A DNA stretch of 64,000 nucleotides from Leucosporidium creatinivorum (lineage: Eukaryota > Basidiomycota > Microbotryomycetes > Leucosporidiales > Leucosporidiaceae): positions 348,878 through 412,877 of the forward strand of contig BCKL01000004.1 in assembly GCA_001600635.1 (NCBI GenBank), given 5' to 3'. Under the pieces are notes generated by a model. That model did no database searches, was not told the DNA's origin, and saw nothing but the letters and a program-made list of their open reading frames with translations. Shown here piece by piece: positions 46,412 to 55,952 of this stretch. Position 1 is the stretch's first letter, and each line of letters opens with the position of its first letter. Made by a program: the position numbers and the translations under genes.

Positions 46412-47718
46412 ATGGCCGCTCCCCGCCCTACTGAATCCATCTGGAGCCGAGGCGGAGGAGCTACAGGCCGCCCAGCAGCAGCTGGGCCAATTCGCGGCGG
46501 AGGCGGCGGCTGGCGTTCTAGCGGCGGGGCAAGCTCGAGCAGAGGGGTAAGAAATGACTCGATACATGCTGGAGGGTTTAGGAGAGCTGTCGGGGAGGTG
46601 GGTAGAAAGCCGGGAGAGATGGAGATGCTGCTGTCGCCGTCGAGGGGCGTGGATGACAGTGATGCAACGAGGTAAGTCAGGCTACCTGGAGCACACTCTT
46701 GAGATAGCTCACATCCTCTTCCCTGCAGTCTCAAGAACACCGAGGTGCAGGAACGGTTTCGCAAGCACATCGCCGACAAGCTCGTCAAGCTCGACGCTGC
46801 CTTTCCGGAGAGGCCACGCGACGCTACACGAACAGCCAAGCGGAAAGAAGAGCTTGGTATTGTCCTCCTCGATTTCCGTGAGTCGCCGAGGCGTAACAGC
46901 TCGACGTCGGCTGACCCTCTCTTTCCGTAGGCAAGCTCCGCGAGGGATTGACCTCCATTCGACGTGTGGACGCCTTTGCTGCTGAGGGTGAGCACTGAAA
47001 GGATAGTGATACGAGTTTTTCGGCTGACTCGACTCTCTCTGCAGTCTACGAGGCCTCCGTACAGACGGCTATCAAAGCCGAGAACTGGCAGCAGCTCGGC
47101 GCTTGCCTTCCGCACCTCGTTCTCGACATCCATCCCCTTCTCTGCGGTCAAGCTCCACCATCTGAACCCTCATCGTCAACTTCGAACGCCTCGACAACAC
47201 CGCTGGCCGATTCCCTCGCCTCGCTATCCCTCTCGCCCTCCCCCTCCTCCGGCGCTCCCTCCCTCTCGGTCCGGCTCTACTTCATCTCCCTCTACCTCCT
47301 CCACCTCCTCTGCCATCACACAGCCACATCTCTCACCACCTTCCACTCGACCCTCTGCCTCTTCCCCTCCCTCCCTCCAGCAACCTCACCACCCTCGCCA
47401 GGCTCAGCTTACATCGCCCTCGCTCGAGCGACCTACCATGCCCTGCTGTCTTCCAACTACGTCCTCTTCGCTCGGCAAGTACAACCACCACCGCCGAAGA
47501 ACGACGGAGAGCCGCCAGACGCCTACCAACTCGCCATCCTTCGCTCAGCGGTGCCGGCGATGCGCGAGAAGGCATGGGTCGCGCTCGAGAAGGGCTACAA
47601 GATGGCCGGGGACTTCGAGGACCTCGACTGGTTGGGGAAAGTGCTCATGTTCAAATCGGAGGAGGAGAAGGAGCTGAGAGCTTTTCTAGAGAGCAAGGGT
47701 CGAAAATCCCGCCGGTGA
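46412..47718 (+). CDS. PCI / SAC3-GANP / CSN8-PSMD8-like protein
   Basis: The start ATG at 46412 follows CTCGCC and gives MAAPRPTESIWSRGGGATG, a Gly/Pro-rich leader. Exon 1 ends at 46671 and exon 2 begins at 46729. The folded part starts LKNTEVQERFRKHIADKLVKL. Then come LREGLTSIRRVDAFAAEVYE and QTAIKAENWQQLGACLPHLV (helical, SAC3/GANP-like), then LYFISLYLLHLLCH, then YIALARATYHALLSSNYVLF, and YQLAILRSAVPAMREKAWVALEKGYKM, resembling the end of the CSN8/PSMD8/eIF3k family. It ends GRKSRR at 47,718. These families share the PCI fold, and I cannot choose among mRNA export (Thp3/Sac3-like), proteasome or signalosome roles. Confidence 0.6.
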
Positions 47719-47950
47719 AAGTCGCTTCGGCGTGGGATTAGCTGACGCGTAGACGATTGGGAATCAATGCGATGTTGTTACAGAAGTCAGTCCGCGGTCG
47801 TGGCTATGGCAGAAGTTCTATAGACGTGAGGAAAGGGGGAAAAAGGACAACAAGAGTGTGAAAAAGCGAGGCGAGCAAGGTGTTCTCATCGCCGAACCCT
47901 TTTGTAGGGGGGGTGGGTCGGCGACTGAGAGGGAGTTCCTACTCATCCAT

Positions 47951-50878
47951 CTATATACGTGCATGCTCCTCCCGCCCCGCCATCATCCCTCCCGTCTCTC
48001 CATGCTTAGCCACCCTCGCCGCCTCCAGCCTCTGCTCCTCCTCCGCCAGCGTCAAGCTCGACCTTCCCGTCTCGCCCAATCCTCCCTCAATCGGGTGATG
48101 TCCATACGCTCCATATTGATGCTGCTGGTGATCTCCGGCCTCGAGCATGTCTTGCTGAGGTGCTTTCGAGTCCCTCTTGTGGCGCCGAGTGGAGCGGAAG
48201 AGGAAGATGAGGAGAGAGACTGCGTCGATGAGGAGGAGGATGAAAAGGAAGACGACGACGACGATGGAGATGACGGCGATGACGGCTCCTACGGCGACTC
48301 TGCGGTAGTCAGGGATGGTCAGCCTCGAGCGAGAGAGTGAGCGCCGAGAGAAAGCGCACCGAATGATCTCGTTGAGCCCGATGCTACGGTTGAAGACGAT
48401 GAGAGCGCCCGAGATGATGCAGCGGAGGATCTGAATCGTGATGTGCATGCCGTTGCTGGACTTGTCGTTGAAGGGCGTGAAGATGCACATGAGGAGGAAG
48501 ACGATAAACTCGATGGCCACGAGGGCGACGGTTTGGACCCAGCCGTGGTTCTGCGACGGGTGGGAGAAGGTAAGCAGGACGCTTCTAGCTACTGAAGCGC
48601 ACGACCACCCACCCGAGCGAATGCGATGAAGATGGCGCGAAGGAGAGTCGCGAGAAGGACGGGCGCGAAGAACCACCAGCGCGAGGGCTTGTAGCTGTTC
48701 CATAGAGGCGTGTAGGGTCCTCCACCGTTGGCGAGGATGGCATCTCGACTAGTACGGCGGACGAGGAGGAGGGTGCGAATAGCGAGGAAGAGGAGGGAGC
48801 CGGTGATGAAGAGGAAGGCAAAGACCGAGATGACGATGGGCGCCCACGACTGCAGCAGGAGAGGGTGTCAGCGAGCGAGTCGGTGAGATAAAGATGTACG
48901 ATGCTCACATCTGCACGCCCGAGCGTCCATTGGTAGAAGGTGAAGACGAGAAGCGGGAACCACGAGATGAGGAGCTGCAAACCAGAGGGGCGAGGTCAGC
49001 TCTTCGGGCTCCGTTGGCCAGAGCTAGTAGCACTCACCATCCTCAAAGCGTTGGCGCGAACCAGACTCGCGAAGAAGCCTCGTGCGGGGTTGATACCTCC
49101 CTGCGATCCTCGGCGCTTGGCCACAATCCTCAGGACGATGAGGAAGGGGATCAAGAGGACAATGAGGATGACGGCAAAGAGGCAGAGTAGTAGAAGGAAG
49201 TTGAAAAAGACGGTCATGTAGGCGTTGAAGGGCGAGATGTCGAGGACCGTAGTGTAATGAGGGATTCCCGTCCGAACGGCGTTGACGACATCCGTCTCCT
49301 GCACCTCGGGCACCGTGTACGCCTGCGCCGCTGTATCGAGTGCTCGGCGAACGAGTCCCGAAGTCTTCTGATGCGCAGCCACGAGGCTGGACATGAGACC
49401 ATGGCTGACGGCCGTGATGTTGGAGTTGACGGCCGAGTTGGCGGCGAGGACGTTGTTGCGAGCGAGAGTTCCACCGACGAGCGTTCCCGCCGTTTGAGTA
49501 AGGTTACCTCCCGTGTGATTCCTCATCTGATCAATCTCGACCTGGAAGGGCTGCATCCTGATGAGCCCGACCGTCCAGGCAAAGTTGGCGGTGAACGAGT
49601 CGTAGATAATGGGGTAGTCGACGGAGAGAAGGCCAGTCGTGGCGACGAATTGGTAGAAGGACATGATTTGAAGTAGACGCTCCTTGCCTCGTCCTCGCTC
49701 GAGTTGGGTGTCGATGTCGCCCTTGAGGAGCGCGGCGAGACCTCGGAGGAAGCCGAGGAGAAGAGCGCCGAGAGCGAGTCCTCCGAGCGCCCAGGAGACG
49801 CCGACGAGCCGGACCGACTTGCCATTGCTCAGGTCGACCTTGAGACAGACCGCTTCGGATCCATCCGTTACTCGAAGTAGACGAACTGCGCGAAAATGGG
49901 ATGAAGTCAGTGGGGGCGCCTCCAAAGGGTCGACCGAGAACGACGGAAACGCACCATAGGCGGTGGCTTCCAAATCTGGGATCTTATAGCCGATACCGGG
50001 GACGTTGATGGAGCCTTGTACGGGGGCAGGCAGGGGGAGAGCTGTAGAAGGAGGAGAGTCAGCACGAGCTCGGCGCAGGTGGAGCTGCTGTTGGGTCCTC
50101 GTAGCGCAGTCCCTCCTCCCTCGCACCCAACAGAGCACGCATTCTACCTGCTCCGCGTCCTCCTACCCTGCTAAACCCGCTTCTCGGCCGCCGCCTCCCC
50201 CCCTCCGCAAGGTTCAAAGAGGTGCAGCGAAAGCGTCGAGACTCACTAGCACTAGCGACGAAATCATAAACCGGTCTGTGATATCGTACAAGAGAAGGCA
50301 AGATCAGCTCAGTCCCTTCCACTCCATTCCGCTCGGCTCCCCTCCTTCGCGCTCAGCTCCCTTAAACTCACAGCGGGCAAAGCAGTCCACCGAGCTCATC
50401 GCAGAGGTTGATACTGGTGTTGACGGCGTCCTGCAATCGTATCAAAGTCGTCAGCTTTGCCCCCAAAGTTGGTCACAGGAATAGCGAGCGCCGAAACGTA
50501 CGATGCCGTAGGCCTCGAGTTGCAAGCTGAGGACCGCTCCGAGGTTGGCTTCGACCGAGGCGGCAGAGATGTCGAAGGATACGGTCTTGTCTTCATCTGT
50601 ACGATATCAAAGAGGGTCAGCGAGCCGCATAGAGCTGCTCCGAAGGCAGGGCAGGTTTGCGTTCTTCGCAGCTGGCCCTCGCTCTTCCTGTGAGGGCTGT
50701 AAGAAGGCAGAGAGAACTCACTGTTGTACTCTAGTAGGAATTTGTCTACTTCGATAGCGCGTGCGGTGGAGCAATACGAGACGGCCGATGCGTAGAAGAC
50801 TTGGGAGGCGGCCACTGAGTTGATGAGGAGGAGTGCGAGCGCGACGAGCCAGAAGGGAGAGAGGGAAAGCCGGCTCAT
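47951..50878 (-). CDS. TRP-like ion channel / flavin carrier (Flc/Pkd2 family)
   Basis: Multi-pass membrane protein of the fungal Flc/Pkd2/TRP family, implicated in calcium homeostasis and cell-wall integrity. The start at 50878 gives a signal peptide (MSRLSLSPFWLVALALLLINSVAAS), then a short Cys-containing ML-like lumenal domain (SAVSYCSTARAIEVDKFLLEYN, then SINLCDELGGLLCPL). After a linker come many helices: WALGGLALGALLLGFL, FYQFVATTGLLSVDYPIIYDSF, NFAWTVGLI, FFNFLLLLCLFAVILIVLLI, RMLLISWFPLLVFTFYQW, WAPIVISVFAFLFITGSLLFL, RWWFFAPVLLATLLRAIFI, TVALVAIEFIVFLLMCIFTPF, and VAVGAVIAVISIVVVVFLFI. The hydrophilic C-terminal tail ends at 47951. The NFAWTVGL motif is typical of the family. About nine introns. 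Confidence 0.87.
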
Positions 50879-51647
50879 GGCTGGGCTGGAGCCGATTAGC
50901 TGCTGTAGCTAAATACGAGCTGTCGAGAGCTGTAAAAGCTGGAGGTCGAAGGGTAAGCCAGAGCGCAGTTCTTTCGACTTGAGCATCCGCTCGGCCTGCA
51001 TGACGCACAGGTCGTCGCCGAGGTTTCACTCCAGCGCTTGGTCCTTGGTGATAAAGATCGCCGAGATCCTGTGGGTGGTCAGAGATTGAAGAGCTGCTTA
51101 TCAGTAGGCAGCAAAAGAGCCGAGCAATCAAGACGAGCCGTCCTTCGCGGGCGCCGAACGAAGAACGTCAACGAGCGCGCACTAGAAGGCTGCTCTGACA
51201 TCTTCCCCCAGGCCAACGTTCGGTGGCAGTGAGATGCTCGAAAGTCTTCAGATTCGTTTGCTCATCGTCAGACTACTCGCTACGACGCGGAGGGAGCGAG
51301 TTGAAGGAAGGAGAAAGCTCGGCGCTCAGCGCTCAATTCGGCGCTGGCTGCTCGTTCGCCGAGGGGGCGGGGGGAGCTTTCTGGCTGGGGTGGGACAGCC
51401 TATCGGCGGTGTGCCATCCAGCATAGGACTCAGCAGCGTCCCCGGCCACCCTCGCTCATCCAATTCCGCCCGACCGCTCGCTGCTCTCGCTTTCGTGCCC
51501 TCCTCGGTCTGAGCAAAGCTCGCTCGAAGTCTATAGTGCGAGGGTGATTACAAGAGAGTCGGGTTGGTTCTAGAGTTACGAAAGGGGGGTCTCGAGGGAG
51601 ATACAGAGAGAGGGTAGTGTTGCGAGTGAGGGGTGAGACGACGACGA
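50879..51647. other. TRP gene upstream region / CPA1 3' flank
   Basis: About 770 bases with only shadow frames. CTGTAGCTA words lie just upstream of the TRP start (50,900-50,912). No gene or RNA recognised. Confidence 0.45.
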
Positions 51648-52331
51648 TTAGAGGTGAGCCTCGGGGTGGTTCGCCTGCAGGACTGCGGGGGCTCCTCCGG
51701 CTGTTCGACAGGAAGCGGGAAGGTTAGCGAAGGAGTACGAGGGAGAGAGTGGGTAGGAGGAGGAAGAGACGAACCCTTAGACAAGAAGCGGCACTCGTCG
51801 ACGAAGGAGGTGAACCTGTCAAGTCGAACGGATCAGTTCGGGCTCTTGTAAGGAAAGGTAGGGCAAACGGCATACATGTGGATGGTATCGAGGGGTCCAC
51901 CAGCCGACTCGGGGTGGAACTGGACCCCCCAGATACGCTTGCCCGAAGCCTCGGTCGACTTGATGCCCTCGACGGAGGCGTCGCTGTCATAAAAATCGGG
52001 TCAGCGGCGGGTAGGGAAAGGGGAGAAGGAAAGAAGAACATACTTGGCGTTGAGGAAGAAGGGCTCCCATCCCTTGGGGAAGGGGTCGACGAGCTCGAGA
52101 GCGTATTGGTCTGAAATCGCCGAGGGAAGGAGGAAAAATGTCAGGCTCGGCTCTCGGGGGTTTCAAGACGGCGCGATAAGAGCAGAAGAGAACTCACGGT
52201 TCTGCGAAGTAACGTAAACGCGACCCGCCTTGATGGATCCCGAGTTGGCGAGAGCGAGAACCGGCTGGTTGTGCCCACGGTTCCCGAACCTCATGCGGTA
52301 GGCCTCGAGTCCGGCAGCCAGACCGATGATC

Positions 52332-52363
<32 letters not shown>

Positions 52364-53236
52364 ATCCCACTCGTCCATCGTCTTCCTCAAGATCTTGGCA
52401 GCCTCCATGCAGTGCTTGGGGTCGCCCGGACCGTTGGAGAGGAAGAGGCCATCGAACTGGTCGCGGACCTTGTTGAAGTCGTAGTTCCAGGGGAAGACGG
52501 TGACGGAGGCTCCGCGGCGAGTGAGGGAACGGAGAATGTTGGCCTTGGCGCCGAAATCGAGGAGCGCAATCTTGACGTCGCCCTCGGGGTTGAGGGTGTA
52601 GACCTCCTTGGTCGAGACTTGGTCCACCAGGTTCTCGACGGCAGGGTCCCAGTACTCCGAGGCAGAGGGAGAGACCTCGTGTCCTTCTCCCGTGGCGAGC
52701 TTGGAGAGGGTCGATCCGTTGTTGCGGAGGAGGGTGGTGATGGCGCGCGTGTCGACGCCGGTGATTCCTGGGACTCCATGGCGATCGCACCACTCGTGGA
52801 GCGACTCGACGGCCTGGTAGTGCGAGTAACGCTCGGCGAGGTCACCGACGATGACTCCAGCGCACTGCACTCCATTGGACTCGAGCAGGACGGGAGGGCC
52901 ATTGGGCTCGGTGACGGCCGAGTTGTCGGGCACTCCGTAATTGCCGATCAGAGGGGTGGTGAAGACGATGAATTGAGAGCGGTAGGAAGGGTCGGTCATG
53001 GACTCGGTGTAGGAGGTGATGGAGGTGGAGAAGACGGCCTCTCCGAAGCGGGAGAGGGGAGCGCCGAACGCCTTGCCCGAGAAGGTCTCGCCCGACTTCA
53101 AGTGAAGGGTGGCAGGGCGGTTAGGGTCTTGAGGCGTGGGGATGTGGTTGGGCACGACGGTCGCCAAGGAGCGAGCGAACGAAGGGCGGGCGGCGATGCG
53201 AGCGGCGGCCGAAAGAGGGGAGCGAAGGGAGAGCAT
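51648..53236 (-). CDS. CPA1: Carbamoyl-phosphate synthase, arginine-specific small subunit
   Basis: Glutaminase subunit that passes ammonia to the large subunit (Cpa2) to make carbamoyl phosphate for citrulline. The start at 53236 opens MLSLRSPLSAAARIAARPSF, an Arg-rich mitochondrial presequence like that of Neurospora arg-2. Landmarks: LHLKSGETFSGKAFG, SYTESMTDPSYRSQF, GNYGVPD, HGVPGITGVDTRAITTLLR, KIALLDFGAKANI, FLSNGPGDPKHC, and the nucleophile elbow GICMGHQ (most homologues have GICLGHQ), with the triad His-Glu in VQFHPE. After three more introns it ends ANHPEAHL at 51648. Controlled by the upstream peptide described next. Confidence 0.95.
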
Positions 53237-53288
53237 GTTGTTATAGGTGATTTGAGTAGATGTAGTGAAGAGGGTGTGGAGCTGAGCT

Positions 53289-53565
53289 TTAAGCGTGGAG
53301 GGACTTGTAGATGACCGAGTCAAGGTAGTCGTTGCGGGTCTGGAATCGGGGCGAGAAGGAAAGAAGGGGCGAGATAAGGGCGTAAGAGGTGGTTAGCGGT
53401 CGCAGTTTCGTGTAGGCGTGTCATTCAAGTGTAGCTCACCTGATCGCCGATGTAGCAAACTAGCCTGTGAGTGGTAAGAGAGGGTGAGCTCGAGGAAAAA
53501 AGGCGCAAGCCAACGCGCGGTGGTTGGTGGGGGCTGTAAGAGAGTGAGTCAGAAGTAACGTACAT
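53289..53565 (-). CDS. Arginine attenuator peptide uORF of CPA1
   Basis: A 25-codon upstream ORF in the CPA1 leader, spliced from three pieces: AT at 53565-53564, then 53464-53440, then 53339-53289 (TAA at 53289-53291). The introns have GTACGT and GTGAGC donors and CACAG and TCCAG acceptors; all phases fit. The second half reads NDYLDSVIYKSLHA, which aligns without gaps to the end of the known fungal attenuator peptide (QDYLSDHLWRALNA in Neurospora). The critical Asp and the D-Y-L-x3-[IL]-[WY]-[RK]-x-L-x-A spacing are kept. In known cases the nascent peptide stalls the ribosome when arginine is high and blocks initiation at the main start. Here the main ATG lies 52 nt downstream of the uORF stop. 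The Trp is replaced by Tyr. Confidence 0.82.
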
Positions 53566-53809
53566 CAACAGAAGAGTTGGTGTTGATCCAAGGTGAGAAA
53601 GGGGTGGAGGTGATAAGACCTGTAGGCTGGTAAAGGCGAGAGAAAGCGCTGAGAGCTGAGGACGACGACGACGAGTGATTGGAAGGAGTGAGAGAGACGA
53701 CTTGGGCGAATTTCTGAGGACTCTAGTCGTCGGCTCGGAGGGGAGCTGGACCTGTTAGACTCTCACCACTTTCTAGCTTTAATTCAGCAGATTCATCCTC
53801 AACTAGCGG
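53566..53809. promoter_or_regulatory. Divergent promoter, CPA1 / eIF5-mimic gene
   Basis: About 245 bases between the CPA1 leader and the plus-strand start. It contains ACGACGACGACGAG and a TAGTCGTCGGC stretch. No TATA box or clear Gcn4 site is seen. Confidence 0.4.
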
Positions 53810-55759
53810 ATGGTATGTATTGTAGTCCTGTACCCTTGTAGCTCCCTCACTGACGGCCCTCCCTCCAACAGTACCCAGTTCCCCCTGCGCCAACTCCTCC
53901 AGGACAGAAGGAAGTCAAACCTAATCTTGGTCAGCTTTGCTCCTCTGCACTATTCTGTACCCTTGTAGCTCCTACTCCTACTCACTCTCTGCACCACTAC
54001 AGTCGGAGTCCGCAACAAGCAACGGTCAGTCGCTCTCTCTCTCTCTTCATCTCGAACAGCTCGCTCCCTCGTCACGCGACAGCGTCCCATCTCTCGCTGC
54101 TCAGCCTAACAGCTTACTGACGATTGATCTTGTACTGCTATACAGCAAGGGAGTCCAGAAGGCTCAGGCCAAGTTTGAGCCCCAGGCGTTCCGCGACCAA
54201 CTCACAAAGCACCTCGAGTCGGTTCCCCCTGGCGATTTCGACGCCGTCGCTCAAAAGCTTGATGTGCTAGGCAATCAGGTGGGTCCTGTATCTCTCTAGC
54301 TATCGCTCCCGCTCCCACTGACCCCACGACTCTGCCCCAGCTCGATTATCGCAAGTACGAGCAGCAGCTGTTCGAGGTGCTCCTCGTCGGCGGCCTGCTC
54401 GCTCCCGGCGGTGGCTTCATCGACGATGGCTCGGCCAAGTCGTCCTTCTCCGTCATCGGATCCGCGCAGGAGCCCGTAGACAGCGCCGACGTCAAGAAGA
54501 TTGTCGACGTCTTCCACAAGCTCATGCGAAGGCGCGTTTTATCGTTCGTTGCTCTCCTTTGCGTTTAGGCTAACCCGAGCTGCGACTACAACAGGTACAA
54601 GTACCTACAGAAGCCCTTCGAGGAGACCGCTCTCCGTGGCATCCTCCAGTACACGAACAAGTTCTCGCCCGTCGACCAGGAGAAGCTCGCCGTCGCGACT
54701 TCGCAGTTCGTCTCTACTGGCCTCGCTTCCGCCAACGTCCTCGTCAGCCTCAAGAAGGATCACTTGGTCAAGGATGGTGCGTTCTCCCTCCCCCCCTGCG
54801 CCTTCCTCTCCGACCTCGGCTGACCTGTCCCTCTCACTCGACAGGCTCTGCCGTGACCTTCCTCACCCTCTTCTGCAAGACGTACATCGCCTCGGAGTCC
54901 GTCGAGCACCTCTGCTCCTCGTTGCGCAAGGGCGGCGTCACCGACTTGGAGGGCTTTTTCCCCCCTTCCAAGCAGAACGCGACCGAGCTCTCGGCGCACT
55001 TCAAGGCGCAGGGACTCGAGGGCGTCGTCGCCTTCTACCTCAAGCAGAAGAGCGGACAGGCAAAGGAGGATACCCTCGCTAGGCTCAAGGAGTTTGTCGC
55101 TGAGGAGGCCGATTACGATGAGGTTTGTTTCCTTTTCCTCTCTCCTTTGTCCGCGCCGAAGCTCACCTTCCTCGACACACCCACACGACACAGATCCTCA
55201 CCTACCTCGAGGCCATCTACAAGCGCGCCGTCCTGACCGAGCCCGAGTTCATCTCGATCGTCTGGACCGGATTGATGACCTCGCTCGACATGACGACCAA
55301 GCCCGAGCTGCTCCCCGACCTCGCCATCAAGGAGATCAACGAGATCTCGCCCCTCCTTGAGCCCTTCTGCCAGAAGCCCGCTACTGAGGTCGCTTTGATG
55401 TGAGTTTGGGATGGAGGGAGAAGCGCTCAGAGAGGGTGGGAGGGAGCTGACCCGAGTTCGCCGAACCCAAACAGCAACACCATCCAGATCTGGTGCTACG
55501 AGAACACCAAGTTGATGAACACGTTCCCCAAGATCCTCAAGGTTTGTCTTCTTCCCTCTCTCCCCCTTGCTGCCCGCTCAATCGCTCGGCGCTCGAACAG
55601 GTCCTCTACTCGACCGACGTCCTCTCGGACCAAGCCATCATCTACTGGCACGCCAAGGGCGCCAAGACGCAAGGCAAGACTCACTTCCTCGCTGCCAGTG
55701 CGCCGTTGGTCAACTTTTTGAAGGAGCAGGAGGAGAGCGAGGAGGAGGATGATGAGTAG
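53810..55759 (+). CDS. eIF5-mimic protein (BZW1/BZW2, 5MP) with W2 domain
   Basis: Competes with eIF5 for eIF2/eIF3 and tightens start-codon choice. The start codon lies directly on a donor (ATG|GTATGT, 53810-53812), and the joined protein begins MYPVPPAPTPPGQKEVKPNL, then GVRNKQRKGVQKAQAKFEPQ. Family landmarks match BZW closely: FRDQLTKHLE, LDVLGNQLDYRKYEQQLFEV, LLVGGLLAPGGGF, ADVKKIVDVFHKLMRRYKYL, SVEHLCSSLRKGGVTDLEGF, FFPPSKQNATELSAHFKAQG and ILTYLEAIYKRAVLTE. The C-terminal W2 domain has SIVWTGLMTSLDM, QIWCYENTKLMNTFPKILKVLY, then SDQAIIYWHAKG and acidic end EESEEEDDE. About 400 aa, normal length. About eight introns, including one of 53 nt after the start codon. Yeast S. cerevisiae has no such gene. 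Confidence 0.9.
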
Positions 55760-55952
55760 ACGCCGAGCTGGCTGGGAGGAGGAGCAGAAGAGAAACATTG
55801 TGGAAAGACAACGAGTAGCATTGTGGAGTCTTGCAGGTTGGAGATGATATTGTGGAACCCAGAATCAAAAGCATGCATCCTATCTCGTCTCGTCTCGTTT
55901 CTCAGCCACAGCGAGCGCGAACCGCTCTCTCCCTCTGCCGCTTCACTTCGCG
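55760..55952. other. Short gap between the eIF5-mimic and the START-like gene
   Basis: 193 bases, tandem arrangement. It holds the 3' end of one gene and the start region of the next. Nothing else seen. Confidence 0.4.

Noticed and set aside
52271-53314. 347-codon plus-strand frame opposite CPA1
   Set aside because: Shadow frame; the minus strand encodes the clearly conserved enzyme.
53237-53323. N-terminal extension of CPA1 in frame upstream of 53,236
   Set aside because: It would need a TTG start and would overlap the attenuator uORF; the ATG at 53,236 gives a good presequence.
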